Source: Candidatus Sabulitectum silens | Lineage (GTDB): Bacteria > Fermentibacterota > Fermentibacteria > Fermentibacterales > JCC-6 | NCBI GenBank assembly: GCA_001875255.1 | Contig: MJAN01000004.1 | Location: 62,001 to 126,000 of the forward strand | DNA: 64,000 bases | Direction: 5' to 3' | Shown: one piece after another, positions 18,736-29,168 of the stretch | How the letters are laid out: each line of letters begins with the position of its first letter | Numbering within the stretch: position 1 is the stretch's first letter | The notes under the pieces: generated by a model | The model's input: only the letters and a program-made list of their open reading frames with translations | Databases searched by the model: none | Told to the model about the DNA's origin: nothing | Program-made: the position numbers and the translations under genes

Positions 18736-19997
18736 TCAGTCAGAATAGTCCTCTCCGTCGTGGTTGGCCTCTCCGCCGTCCGGGGCGTTATCCGCCGTGG
18801 AAACACCCCTGGACTCTATTATCCTTCTTTCCGGGGATGAGTTCCAGTCTCCCCTCTTCACTATACTCTGAATGACCTTCGATCCAAGACCCACTGAACC
18901 GAAGGCGTCAAAGAACCTCAGGGCCCAGCTTTCCGTTTCCGCCACGATCCTGTTCCTGTATTCTGCGGGCAGGGCCATTATCTCACCGTGGAAGGGCAGG
19001 TTCAGCTTCTTGTAGTCCCCTGAGTTCCTTGCCCACCCCCTCTCGTCGGCGGCCTTCACCATTCGGTTCCATAGTTCCATGGGAATGCCCTTGTCCGGGC
19101 GCTTAACATAGCTCCCGCCGTCGGTCAGGGCGTTTCCGCTTTCCTGGTCCATCTCAAGACCGAAGACGATGTTCTGCCAGAGGGTGCCCACATTCCCCTT
19201 GTTGATGCCGTATTCCCGGAAGGTTCCCACCTTTCCCAGGGGGGTTCCGCTTATGCCGTGCTGGGCTATGGTAACTCCGTACTTCTCTATTGCCCCTGCT
19301 ATCTGCCCCGTTCTCTCCAGGTCTATTCCCTCGTCCTCACCGGAGGATGTGTCGTAGGTCCCGTGCTTGGACCCGTTGCTTATTGCCAGGTAGTCCGGGA
19401 AGATGCCCCAGGAATTCAGCCCGCCGATGTAGTACTCAGCTTCTTTCACCGTGGTGAGCACACCGGCACCTTTTATCTCCCCCACCTCGGTTTCAAGACC
19501 GATGTAGGGGGGAATGTGCATGGCCAGGTCCCGGGTGTACATGAGGTTTTCCCAGTCGTGGTTGTGGGAGGCGTCGATGGCCACGGAGGTCCAGCCTCCG
19601 GCGATGGCTTCGGGAACCGTCTTCAGGGCATCGGTGAGGTCGCCCGGGGACTTGATGGCGAAGTGGTCCATGTGCAGGCAGTACACCACGCCGTCGCCCT
19701 GAAGGCTTGAGTAGTGCATGGCCAGGCCCGGGAGGTTCTCGTAGTTTACTCCGGTGTAACCGGCCTCGGATTTGGCCAGCTCCAGCAGCACGAAGCTGTC
19801 CGCTTTCTTCGCCGCCCTCAGAAGCCCCAGGGCACTGAGGGGGTTCCTTATGTTGCAGGCCATGACGATCGCTTTGTTCTCCTCGGCCACCAGCGCTATG
19901 TCCCGGCCGCTCACCAGGCGCAGCGGCTCCCCGGCAGGGCCCTCTGGACATTAAGGGGCCTGAGTTTCAGGAATCGGTCGTACAGGGAGGTGTCCAT
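18736..19997 (-). CDS. Class II aldolase (fructose-bisphosphate aldolase type), one frameshift
   Basis: About 420 residues, TIM-barrel class II aldolase. Zinc and catalytic motifs are CLHMDHFAIK, IDASHNHDWENL, GLETEVGEIKG, DYLAISNGSKHGTYD and IAQHGISGTPLG. It would cleave or form fructose-1,6-bisphosphate with zinc. ATG 19997 has an excellent AAGGAG site; the frame shifts near 19930, where one restored base joins the N-terminal DRFLKLRPLNVQRAL to VSGRDIALVAEENKA. It differs from the short FbaA/GatY groups, so tagatose-type substrates cannot be excluded. It is the first gene of the 18-kb minus-strand operon, divergent from trkH. Confidence 0.85.
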
Positions 19998-20050
19998 TCT
20001 CTCTCTCCTTTATGTTATTATTCACCCTGAAGAAATTTCACGGGGTAAAT
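19998..20050. promoter_or_regulatory. Divergent promoter interval between aldolase and trkH
   Basis: These 53 bases separate two genes transcribed away from each other and must hold the promoter of the long minus-strand operon and probably that of trkH. The stretch is AT-richer than its surroundings (TTATGTTATTATTCACC), but I cannot assign -35 and -10 boxes with confidence. Confidence 0.4.
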
Positions 20051-21789
20051 ATGCTTGATAGCCAACGGAGGGGAAAAGGCTTGAGGAAGCTTCTCGAAAG
20101 AATACTCAGTATCAACAGCGCACCGGTTATAGTGGTTCTGCTGGTTCTGAGATATCTCTTCAGGTTCTCCAGTTTGGTGGCGGTGGACATCATTCAGGGA
20201 TGTCTCTACCTCCTGGCCCTGGGAACACTGACGGCAACCGTTGGCCTTACCAGATCCCGGGGAGATCTGAAGAGCCGGCCCTGGCAGCTCATACTGAGCC
20301 TTCTTTTCCTTGCCGGGCTGGTCCTCACCGTTGTTAACCGGGGAACCGCCGGGAATCTCCATGAATGGACGGCGGCCTGGGTTTCCAACGCCTATCTTGG
20401 AGCCATGGCCTTCATCACCATTTCCGGCCACCTGATACTTCTTGCAAGAAGGACATCCCCGGCCCTGGTCCTTCCTTCAAGTTTCATTGTGGTCATTCTG
20501 GTGGGAACCGCACTTCTTCTTGCGCCGAGATCAACTGAGCAGGGCGGCATATCCCCGGTGGACGCCCTCTTCACTTCCACCAGCGCCACCTGCGTTACCG
20601 GCCTGATAGTGAAGGATACGGAAACCGATTTCACCTTCCAGGGCCAGCTCATCATACTGCTGCTCATACAGGTCGGTGGCCTTGGTCTGATGACCTTTGC
20701 CGCGTTCTTCTCACTGACCTTCGGGCAGAATATCGGTCTCAGCGACACAATGAACCTTACTCGAATAATGGACACCGAGTTCGCATCGGACCTGAAGCAC
20801 ATCCTTGTGTCCATTCTTCTCTGGACACTGACCATCGAAGCCGCCGGAGCGGTTCTGCTCTACAACACCTGGTCCGGCCTTGAGACCGGATGGTCCACCG
20901 GTGAAACCATCTGGCAGTCCATTTTCCACAGCATCAGCGCATTCTGCAACGCCGGGTTCAGCCTTAACAGCAATAACCTCGAGGGTTTCTCCCACTCACC
21001 GGAAACCGGACTCATCATCGGTTCCCTTATCGTTCTGGGCGGCCTGGGATTCATGCTGCTCACCGTCCTGGGGAAATCCTGGCTCAACCGGATAAAAACA
21101 GGAAGGAAAAGACCCCTGCCGGTACAGGCAAGGTTCGTTCTGCTCAGCACCGGGATCCTTGTGGCCCTGGCCCTTCTTTTCTTCATCGGAGCTGAGTGGA
21201 ACAACACCCTGAGGGGAATGACCATTCCACAGAAACTTGGGAACGGCTTCCTTGAGGCGGTTACCCCCCGAACGGCGGGTTTCAACACGGTGCCCACCTC
21301 CGAACTGCTGCCCTCGGTGAAGTGGTTCTTCGTAATACTGATGTTCGTGGGGGCTTCCCCCGGGGGAACCGGGGGAGGAGTAAAGACCACGTCCGTGGGT
21401 CTTCTGTTCCTTTCACTGAGAAGCCTTCTCCAGAGAAAGAAACAGCCTGAGATCTGGCGGCGGCGTATTCCCGCTTTTGACCTTCAGCGGGCAGGGGCCG
21501 TCCTTCTGATGGGAATGGCGACCTTCGGGGTCAGCAGTATGCTTCTGCTCATTACCGAGAACTCAACCGGTCAGTTCCAGGAATCGGACTACATCTTCGA
21601 GGCCATGAGCGCCTTTGGAACCGTGGGTCTTTCCACAGGGGTCACTTCGGTGCTGACAACCCCTGGAAGGTGGATAATAATAGTAACCATGTTCATTGGC
21701 AGAACGGCCCCGGCAACCCTTGCCGCGGCAACCATAAGGTGCGTACCTCACCGTACAGCTACCCGGAGGACAGGATAACAATAGGGTAG
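20051..21789 (+). CDS. trkH: TrkH/KtrB-type potassium uptake channel subunit, frameshift at end
   Basis: About 580 residues with many membrane helices and four selectivity-filter loops: TSTSATCVTGL, SISAFCNAGFSL, AVTPRTAGFNT and MSAFGTVGLSTG. It conducts K+ (or K+/Na+) across the inner membrane with the RCK protein encoded next. One base is missing near 21735; restoring it gives the family-type tail SPYSYPEDRITIG and a stop at 21789. ATG 20051 is preferred; ATG 20012 would add 13 residues and lacks a ribosome site. Confidence 0.93.
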
Positions 21790-21799
21790 GTTGAATATC

Positions 21800-22471
21800 A
21801 TGCAGGAATCACCGAAAAAGATCGCCGTGATAGGCCTTGGCTCCTTCGGAAGCAGCCTTGCGGAAGAACTTGTGAAACAGGGCGCCGAAGTAATGGCCAT
21901 CGACGCCAAGGAAGAACTCGTGGACAACATCAAGAACACGGTGAACAACGCCATCTGCTTTGACTGCACCAATGAATCCCTCCTCGTGGCCTATGGAATA
22001 ACGAAGTTCGATCTTGTGGTGGTAGCCATCGGAGAGAACTTCGGAAGCACGGTTACCATCACGGCAATACTCAAGGACAGGAAGGTAAAGGTCTTCAGCA
22101 GGGCGAGCAGCGACCGCGAGGAAAAGATACTCAGGGCAATAGGCGCCGATAAGGTCTACCGACCTGAGCACGAGCAGGGAAAATCCCGTGCAAGGGAAAT
22201 GACCTACACGGGCATAAAGGAGTTCGTCAGGCTGAGGTCAGACATGGAGCTTATAGTGACCAGCCTACCAGAACCATGCTGGGGAAATGATCAGTGAACT
22301 GGATATCCGCAGGGTACACGGGGTAAATATCGCCTTCTTCGGGAAAAACTGCCCGATGGAAACTATGAGTACAGGATACCGAATCCCGACGACATACTTG
22401 AGCAGGACGACCTTCTATGGCTCATAGGTACCAACAGGAACATGAAGCGGATTCACGAGAACAAGCCCTAG
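21800..22471 (+). CDS. trkA: TrkA/KtrA RCK regulatory subunit, frameshifts near end
   Basis: About 224 residues. The RCK-N domain has the Rossmann motif IAVIGLGSFGSSLAEEL and the acidic end of strand 2 (AIDAKEE); the RCK-C domain follows. Three single-base restorations (near 22268, 22286 and 22350) give TMLGKMISELDIRRVHGVN and REKLPDGNYEYRIPN, ending at TAG 22469-22471. It binds nucleotide and gates TrkH. ATG 21800 is used; TTG 21791 is possible. Its stop shares the palindrome CTAG with the convergent gene. Confidence 0.92.
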
Positions 22472-23403
22472 AGCAGCTCCAGCAGTCCGGTGGATTTCAG
22501 GGCCACCGATCTTTCGGAGTTTATCTTCACGAACAGTTTCAGGGCAGTTTCCGAGGCGGGGTGTTTCTTGCAGATGGATTTCACCAGGGCGGCCATCGCC
22601 CTGGGCAGCTCGGAGGATTCGGCGATGAAGCTCTGGAGGCTCAGTCCCTCGCTGAGGTCGTATTGCAGGGGTTCAAGGGCGGGATACTTCTTCCGTATCT
22701 TTTCCACGTAAACAGGCATCAGGCTCCTGCTCTGGGGCCAGACGGGACCGATGCTCTCAAGCCAGGCGTTCACCGAGGCAAGTATCAGGTTGATCTCCCC
22801 TATCCCCAGAGCGGATGGTTCCGCAACCGGGCCGTCAAAGAACTCCGCCAGCCCAGACCCCTCCGGTGACTTGAGGAACTGAATGAGTTCTCTGCCCGCT
22901 ATGGTCCTGCCGGGAAGGAACCCCTTCGATATCTTTCCCTCGCAGATGGGTATAAGGGATATGCCGCCGTTAACATGGAGGCTTATCATGCCGGATTCCC
23001 CGGACTTCTTCAGGGACTTGAGTAGCTGAACCAGTTCACCGCTGGAGTTGTCCAGTTCGGTGAGGACAGGCTCTTCGGTGAGGTATTTTATCACCGGGCC
23101 AAGGGCCCGTTCATCCAGGAAGTGCAGGGAAAGGTACAGTTCCCTCTTGTCATTCCTTATCATGCTGAGAAAAGAGGCGGAATCAAGGCAGTCGCTTCCG
23201 GAGATGTAGTAGGGCTTGCCCTGCCTGAAGATCAGCCTTGTGAATATCCCGTTCCCGTCGGAAACGGACCAGTAGCAGTCCTTCCTGAAGTCCCTGAGTT
23301 CAGTTCCCCCTCTGACCAGGGCATCGAGGTTCAGGAAGTGAACCGGCACTCTGTCAAAAAAACTTCTTATGTATGGAAGATCAACTGAGGTATCAGCGTA
23401 CAA
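22468..23403 (-). CDS. Hypothetical protein, no family recognised
   Basis: An intact 311-residue soluble protein, alternating sheet and helix, without signal peptide or membrane segment. A central part (SGMISLHVNGGISLIPICEGKISKGF) has the rhythm of DUF4388-like beta modules that start with 'effect on a group' sensing domains, but the match is too weak to name. The C-terminal 80 residues are helical (ALEPLQYDLSEGLSLQSFIA). TTG 23403 overlaps the lepB stop by 11 bases, so the two are probably co-transcribed. It converges with trkA on a shared CTAG. Confidence 0.6.
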   Translation of the reverse strand: MYADTSVDLPYIRSFFDRVPVHFLNLDALVRGGTELRDFRKDCYWSVSDGNGIFTRLIFRQGKPYYISGSDCLDSASFLSMIRNDKRELYLSLHFLDERALGPVIKYLTEEPVLTELDNSSGELVQLLKSLKKSGESGMISLHVNGGISLIPICEGKISKGFLPGRTIAGRELIQFLKSPEGSGLAEFFDGPVAEPSALGIGEINLILASVNAWLESIGPVWPQSRSLMPVYVEKIRKKYPALEPLQYDLSEGLSLQSFIAESSELPRAMAALVKSICKKHPASETALKLFVKINSERSVALKSTGLLELL

Positions 23404-24135
23404 GCCTTGCTATCCTTCCGATCTTGGGCAGACCCTCGCCTGGCTGCCATGACCAGTATGTAACCATTGCCTGTCCCTTGACAAGCTGGAGGTCCAGGGG
23501 CCCCATATTCTGCTGTCGCTGGAATGATCGCGGTTGTCCCCCATCATGAAGGCACTTCCTTCGGGAACAATATACACCCAGTTGCCGTTACCATCCCGGA
23601 CCGTGCCGACCCGTATCTCATCAAAGGCGAGATCCGCCACGGCCCTGTATGCGTAAAGGTCCGCCACTGAATCGGGCCAGCGTTCGTCTATGATGCTGGA
23701 ATTGATGTTGTCCTGGTGGGCAAGGGCCCAGGGAGAGGGGACTCCGTTAACATAAAGGGTGTCGTTGCTTACCCTTACGGAATCACCCCCAAGGGCCACC
23801 ACCCGTTTTATGAAGGTAACCTCCTCGTTGGCGGGATACCTGAAAACAATGCTCTCCCCAAGCTCCACAGACCCCGTGGCTGGCATGAGGAGCCATCGGT
23901 GATCCCCCCTGAAGTTGTGCAGCAGGGGTGCCATCCGGTCGGAGAAGGGTATCTGCTGACCGTTCTCTGACTTCAGAACAAGCAGATGATCCCCAACGGG
24001 AAGGGTGGGAGCCATGCTGGGTGTGGGAATCCTGTAGGCTTCTATGACATATGGTCGGAGAAAACCGAAAAAGACCAGCAGTGCCAGGGCAAGCTGCAGA
24101 AACCAGTTGCCGTACTTTTCTACCTTCGGGTTCAA
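23393..24135 (-). CDS. lepB: Signal peptidase I, frameshift at end
   Basis: About 247 residues: one N-terminal membrane helix (LALALLVFFGFLRPYVIEAY), box B with catalytic Ser (RIPTPSMAPTLPVGD), the Lys box (VTFIKRVVALGGD) and box E (FMMGDNRDHSSDSR). It removes signal peptides on the outer face of the inner membrane. TTG 24135 follows GGAGGAAAC. One missing base near 23500 is restored to give LDLQLVKGQAMV... and a stop at 23393 that overlaps the next gene. An insert of about 35 residues after the Lys box is longer than in E. coli-like short forms. Confidence 0.93.
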
Positions 24136-24268
24136 GTTTCCTCCTGTGTATGATGGTGAAAGCGATAATGGCCAACGGAGGGGCAATCGTCAACCAGCTA
24201 TTGACAGGGAGGGCACGATCCAGCAAAGTTTCATTGTTTAAAACTCACTGTCACAGGAAAGGATATCC
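24136..24268. promoter_or_regulatory. Divergent promoter interval lepB / mscS
   Basis: 133 bases between two divergent genes. They must contain both promoters. AT-rich patches occur at 24230-24245 (TTTCATTGTTTAAAACTC). I cannot define the boxes. The mscS start is preceded by AGGAAAGGA. Confidence 0.4.
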
Positions 24269-25321
24269 ATGGATCTCATCACCGCCATCACCGACTTTTC
24301 CCCGGGATCGATACCCATTGGAAGAATAGGTCTCTTTGCACTTGGAATACTGGTCTCCCTGGCTCTGCGAAAACTGGTCTGCGCCCTTCTGAAGAGACCC
24401 AGGAAGAGAACGGAGAACTTCCTGACGGCACTCCTTTACGGGCTGGCGGGACCAATGGCGTTCCTTGTGGTTTTCACCGGCTTCTACTATTCCCTTCTCA
24501 TACTGAACCTCCACGGCACGGTGAATCACGTGGCCATGATCATCATACAGCTCCTCCTCACGTTCACCGCCATAAGGGTGCTTTACGTGGTGGTAGACGA
24601 TGTGGCAAGACAGATGGGCTCCCTCGCCGACGAGACCGAATCGAAACTGGACGACCAGCTGATACCCGTTCTAAGAAAACTGGCCAAGGTGGTTATCGCC
24701 GCGGTGGCCATAGTGTTCTTCATGCAGCTCAAGGGCTATCCCGTTACCGGAATAGTTGCCGGTCTGGGCATAGGCGGCCTGGCCTTCGCCTTCGCCGCCC
24801 AGGATTCCATTGCGGGTATCTTCGCCTCGGTGGCCCTGTTCCTTGACAGGCCCTTCATGGTGGGCGACTTCATAGAGGTTGGAAGTGTGGTTGGAACGGT
24901 GGAGGAGATAGGCCTCCGCTCAACAAGGATAAGGACCCTGGGGAAGACCCTTGTCGCCATACCCAACAAGGAGATCGTCGATTCAACCATCGACAACCTC
25001 TCGAAAAGACCCCTTCGCCGGTGCAGCATTTCCATAGGCGTTACCTACGATTCCACAGCGGAACAGATGGAAAAACTGGTGGATAGCCTTCGGCAGATGC
25101 TTGTGGACGACGAAATGTCCGAGCACGAGAACTCCTATGTCCACTTCAACACCTTCGGGGACTCCTCTCTGAACGTGGACATGATCTTCTTCATAAAGAC
25201 CACCGATTACGCCGAGTTCCTCCAGGCGAGACAGAACCTGAACATCAGGATAATGCACATCGTACAGGACCTGGGCCTGGACTTCGCCTTCCCTTCAACC
25301 ACGGTCTATCTGGAAAAGTAG
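24269..25321 (+). CDS. mscS: Small-conductance mechanosensitive channel family protein (MscS)
   Basis: An intact 350-residue protein. Four N-terminal membrane segments are followed by the pore-lining helix and upper beta domain: GIVAGLGIGGLAFAFAAQDS, FLDRPFMVGDFIEVG and VEEIGLRSTRIRT, then the C-terminal alpha/beta vestibule. It releases osmolytes under membrane tension. It has one more membrane helix than E. coli MscS, like YbdG/MscM-type members. The ATG has a good AGGAAAGGA site. The stop TAG overlaps the GTG of radC by one base. Confidence 0.92.
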   Translation: MDLITAITDFSPGSIPIGRIGLFALGILVSLALRKLVCALLKRPRKRTENFLTALLYGLAGPMAFLVVFTGFYYSLLILNLHGTVNHVAMIIIQLLLTFTAIRVLYVVVDDVARQMGSLADETESKLDDQLIPVLRKLAKVVIAAVAIVFFMQLKGYPVTGIVAGLGIGGLAFAFAAQDSIAGIFASVALFLDRPFMVGDFIEVGSVVGTVEEIGLRSTRIRTLGKTLVAIPNKEIVDSTIDNLSKRPLRRCSISIGVTYDSTAEQMEKLVDSLRQMLVDDEMSEHENSYVHFNTFGDSSLNVDMIFFIKTTDYAEFLQARQNLNIRIMHIVQDLGLDFAFPSTTVYLEK

Positions 25322-25974
25322 TGGAAGGCCACAGGCAGCGGCTGCGTGAGAGGTATGTAAGGGCCGGCATAAGGGGCTTCACCGAAAGGGAGGTCCTGGA
25401 GCTGGTCCTCACCTACGCCCTTCCCAGGAGGGACACCAGGGATATCTCCCAGGACCTCCTGAAAAGCTTCGGGAGCCTCAGGAACGTTCTCAGACAGCCG
25501 CCTTCCTCCCTTACGAAGGTAAAGGGGGTCGGCCAGGCAGCCGCGGTTCTCCTCTCCCTTCTGCAGCAGGTGGTATCCCTGGCGGAGTTTCCCGGAAAGA
25601 AGATCACAATTACCGGCCCGGAACAGGTGGCCGACTATCTCAGACAGCGGCTGGGATCACTCAGGAGGGAAAGGTTCAGCGCCCTTCTTCTTAACTCCTC
25701 CAACGAACTCATCGCCGAGGTGGACCTCGAGTTCGGAACGGTGAACCGCACCCAGGTCTATCCCAGGAACCTGGTGGAAAAGGTGATAGCCCACAGCGCC
25801 TCCGGGGTGATACTGGTTCACAACCACCCCGGAGGCCGGCTGGAACCAAGCAGGGAGGACATCGCCCTCACCAGGAAGCTTGCCAAACTTGGCGAGGAAA
25901 TGGATTTCCGGGTCCTCGACCACTTCATAGTTACCGACGAGGCGGTCCGGGCCATTGGAAATCAGCAGGGCTGA
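25321..25974 (+). CDS. radC: RadC/UPF0758 JAB-domain protein
   Basis: An intact 217-residue protein. An N-terminal helix-hairpin-helix region (LTKVKGVGQAAAVLL, DNA-binding type) precedes a JAB/MPN domain with metal motif VHNHPGGRLEPSREDIALT (H-x-H-P plus Asp) and a conserved Glu upstream. The molecular role of RadC is unsettled: the family name came from a mapping error, and members associate with mobile elements and natural competence. GTG 25321 overlaps the MscS stop. Confidence 0.9.
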   Translation: MEGHRQRLRERYVRAGIRGFTEREVLELVLTYALPRRDTRDISQDLLKSFGSLRNVLRQPPSSLTKVKGVGQAAAVLLSLLQQVVSLAEFPGKKITITGPEQVADYLRQRLGSLRRERFSALLLNSSNELIAEVDLEFGTVNRTQVYPRNLVEKVIAHSASGVILVHNHPGGRLEPSREDIALTRKLAKLGEEMDFRVLDHFIVTDEAVRAIGNQQG

Positions 25975-26075
25975 GAACACCCGTCCGGCGGGCACCACCT
26001 TCACCCAGGTACAGGAAGACATCGGCCAGACCCCGGAGTGGTTACGCTGAAACACACCGATTAAGGTCGGGAAGG

Positions 26076-26896
26076 CTAAAGGGAGAGTTCATCGAAGCTC
26101 AGGGTACCCAACGCCCCGGTTGCGCCGTCAACATACCAGAGGGTCCCCCCGGAGCACCTGGGTTTCGTTTCGATCACCCCGGGAGTCGAGGTTACCCTGA
26201 TGGGGTTCTCCCCGGGTCTTACGAACCAGAGGTCTGCCCCGGTGAGCCAGTGGCCGTCGTCGGTGGACACACAGTAGAATAGCCCTCTGAGCCCGGGGCA
26301 CCAGCAGGGCTGTTCGCCGTTTCCCACCACCATCAGTGAGCCGTCGGCGGGGAGATAGACTATCTCGCCGGTGAGGGTGGGAGCGATGACATGGCCTCCG
26401 GGGGTAACCAGGGGGCATAGAACCTGTAGCCCTGCACCACCCTTTCCCCTCCTGTATCCAGGCAGAGTATCCTCAGCATGTCGTTCATGTCGGTATATGC
26501 GGCTGTCCCGCTCTCGACGCTCACATGGAAGGCTGGAACCCCTTCGCTGATAACATCCTTCCACCTGTAGAGGGAACCATTCTTCGTGTACCAGAGATCC
26601 CCGGCAGAATCCAGCCAGGGAGCCCCGGTCCTGCCAGGGGACACCACGGAGGTTTCACCGGTGAGGATGTCCGTTTCCAGAAGCCCCCGGGACGAGGAAA
26701 CGCAGTATATCCTCAACTCGCCAAAGGCAATGTAGCTGAACCTCTCACCGGGCTCCGCCTCAAGGGTGAAGACCATTTCACCACCCTGGGAAACCACGGA
26801 CAGTGAAGAACCGCCATCAACCGCCATGGCCGCAAGTCCGCCGGAGGCGGCAAGGCTTTGTATACCGGTTATAACGGCGAGAAGATGCAGACCCAT
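26076..26896 (-). CDS. Secreted beta-propeller-like protein of unknown function, one frameshift
   Basis: About 274 residues, N-terminal signal peptide (HLLAVITGIQSLAAS), then repeating short beta motifs with Trp and Gly (GDLWYTKNGSLYRW, LTGADLWFVRPGENPIRV, GGTLWYVDGATGALGTL). These look like blades of a WD/TolB-type propeller. The frame breaks near 26415, where one base restores GYRFYAPWLV/TPGGHVIAPTL. GGGGAGG precedes the ATG. It diverges from the sulfatase-fold gene. No catalytic motif is visible. Confidence 0.65.
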
Positions 26897-26967
26897 AAGA
26901 AAACCTCCCCCGGGAGTTGATTATAATAAAGACACTGTAAGGCAATACACCAATCCAGGAGATGAAG
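26897..26967 (+). promoter_or_regulatory. Promoter candidate for the sulfatase-fold gene
   Basis: TATAAT at 26922-26927 lies about 40 bases before the ATG at 26968, in the divergent interval. No good -35 box is visible 17 bases upstream. AGGAG at 26957-26961 is the ribosome site and favours ATG 26968 over the ATG at 26962, which directly abuts it. Confidence 0.35.
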
Positions 26968-28250
26968 ATGAACCCTTCAAGAAACACCCTGTTCCTTTCC
27001 ATGTGCCTTCTGATCCTTGCCTCCTGTTCCACCAAGGAGGCACCGCCGAATGTGCTCCTCCTGATAATCGACACAGTGAACGCGAAGCACCTTGGCTGCT
27101 ATGGTTACGAAAGGAACACCTCCCCCTTCATCGACAGTCTGGCATCCTCTGGAATAAGGTACGCCAACTGCCAGGCCCAGGCCCCCTGGACCCTGCCGGG
27201 AACAGCCACCATACTCACCGGCCTCACCGAGAGAAGCCACGGCTGCAGCAGGTATGGCGGTGTCTCCCATGGTCTCGATCCCGAGGTCCCCACACTGGCT
27301 TCCATCCTGGGTTCCAGGGGATACACCACCGCCACATTCGTGAACAACGGATATCTGGGCCCTGACTTCGGGCTGGACAGGGGTTACGGAAGCTACTGGA
27401 TGGGAAAGGACAGCATTGACTATGCCCATGTCACCATGGATTCCGCAATGCACTTCCTTGACACCCTGGCCACAGGAAGGCCCTTCTATCTGAAACTTCA
27501 CCTCATAGACCCCCACCTGCCCTATGATCCCCCGGCCCCCTTCGACACACTTTTCAAGTCAACGGGAACCGCCGGTTACACCGTCTGGCCGTCCTCCTCG
27601 GAGCTCTGGAGCCGCCAGGCGGTTATAGACCACATGAGGGCCATGTACGACTCCGAACTCCGATGGACCGACAGCCAGCTAGAAAGGCTTTTCAGCACCT
27701 CCGTGACAAAGGGCTGGTTGAGAACACATTGATAGTCCTGGTTGCGGACCACGGCGAGGAGTTCATGGAACACGGGGACTGGGGCCACTCCCACAACCTC
27801 TATCAGCAGGCCCTCCATGTACCCCTCATCATCACCGGCCCCGGTCTGGGAACCGGAGTGGTGGAACACAGGAACGCAGGGCAGTTCGATGTGCTTCCCA
27901 CCATTCTCGACTATCTCGGTATACCGGCTCCCGAGCACACCGAGGGGATAAGTCTTCTGGGGGAGATACCGGAGAACAGGATCATCCCCTCAAGCGGAGT
28001 TCTGGCAGACACCGCATCCGCCTCGGTTCTCTCCGGGTCCATCAAGGTTCTCTGGTACGTGGAACCGGACTCAGCGGAAACCTACGACCTGGCGTCGGAC
28101 CCTGAAGAAACCGAAGCCCTCCCGCTGGACAGCCTTCTCTTCGAGGCTGTAACCGACTACTGGGCCTGGCCGTGCATATGCACCCCCACCGCCTTTGAAG
28201 AAAAGGTGATCGAGCAAAAAAGACTGGAGAGTCTGGGCTACATCAGATAG
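26968..28250 (+). CDS. Sulfatase-fold lipoprotein with Thr at nucleophile position, one frameshift
   Basis: About 428 residues, alkaline-phosphatase superfamily. A lipobox (MCLLILASC) anchors it. Metal sites: LLLIIDTVNAKHLGCYGY, the nucleophile loop APWTLPGTATILTG, LIDPHLPYDPP and VADHGEEFMEHG. Classical sulfatases carry Cys/Ser-x-Pro-x-Arg for formylglycine; here the loop reads TLPGT with no Cys and no Arg. This is a feature of phosphotransferase-like members, so sulfatase activity is doubtful. One base is missing near 27690 (HLRDKGLVENTLIVLVADHG after repair). The extracytoplasmic substrate is unknown. Confidence 0.82.
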
Positions 28251-28324
28251 GATTCCATTCAAAATGTCCGACATCACCCTTTCAGGTGGGTGAACATACC
28301 TGTATGTCGCCGCCTTCCGGGCAG

Positions 28325-29112
28325 CTATGATCTACTCTGTGAGAGCTCGGCCCATTGCTGCCTTTGTTCCGGCCTGTGGGCATGCCAGTTACCCCTCTGG
28401 TCACGGCCGAGCTTAAGGCATTTGAGGAACAGTTCCCCGGTCCCCGCCTCTTTGTAAGACTCCTCCAGCTCTTTCATGGAGTAACTGAACTCATATGTCT
28501 CGACCTGTGGATTCCCCGTTTCCGGAAATGAGAGGACCATGAAGGTTCCCCCGGAGGGAAGTGTTCCCCCGCCAACTGAGCCCGGGTTTATGATAAGGCC
28601 GCCGGGACGCCTAATCACCAGGGGTGTGTGTGTGAACCCGCAGGCGAGGATATCCGCCCCGGACCTGTTCAGAATGGCGTCGTATACCTCTGCCGGGGCA
28701 TTCTCAGGAAGGCCCTGGGACTGTCTGCCGGGCAGGCCGTGAACGCAGTGGAAGGTCCGCTTGCCCACCTGGAACCTCAGTTCCTCGGGAAGACCCTTGA
28801 GCCACTTCCTTCCCGGAGGGATATGCTCTCCAGGTCCACTGAAAGAACTCCGCCGCCAGGTTCCTCCAGTGGGGGTTAAGGTACTCCTCGCCGGTTGTGT
28901 CCCTCCGCCTGGCCGCAGCCCTGTCGCAGTTGCCCTGGACACAGTCTGTTCCGCTGTCCCTGAGAAGCTCTATGACACCTTCGGGGTCGGGACCGTAGTG
29001 GACCAGGTCCCCAGGCATACGGTTGTTTCCACCCCTATGGAGCCGATCCTTTCAAGGGCCGCCCTGAGAGCTGGCAGGTTGCCGTGTATATCGGAAAGAA
29101 AGCTATTCGCAA
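28325..29112 (-). CDS. Calcineurin-like phosphoesterase (MJ0936/YfcE type), several frameshifts
   Basis: About 263 residues. After restoring bases near 29095, 29012 and 28835 the metal-binding motifs line up: FLSDIHGNLPAL, CLGDLVHYGPDP, GNCDRA, HCVHGLP and GFTHTPLVI, ending with INPGSVG. It is a cytoplasmic metallophosphoesterase of the family that includes phosphodiesterase MJ0936. TTG 29112 has GAGAGGA 8 bases upstream. It lies 56 bases downstream of namZ on the same strand. Substrate unknown. Confidence 0.85.
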
Positions 29113-29168
29113 ATCATCGTTCCTCTCTGTTCTGTTTCAGCTGGGAATATACAAGGTGCCGGAGGAGA

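Noticed and set aside
26962..27732. Two separate sulfatase genes
   Set aside because: The first piece ends exactly where the second begins, with the metal-binding DHG motif only in the second; one missing base near 27690 joins them into a standard-length enzyme.
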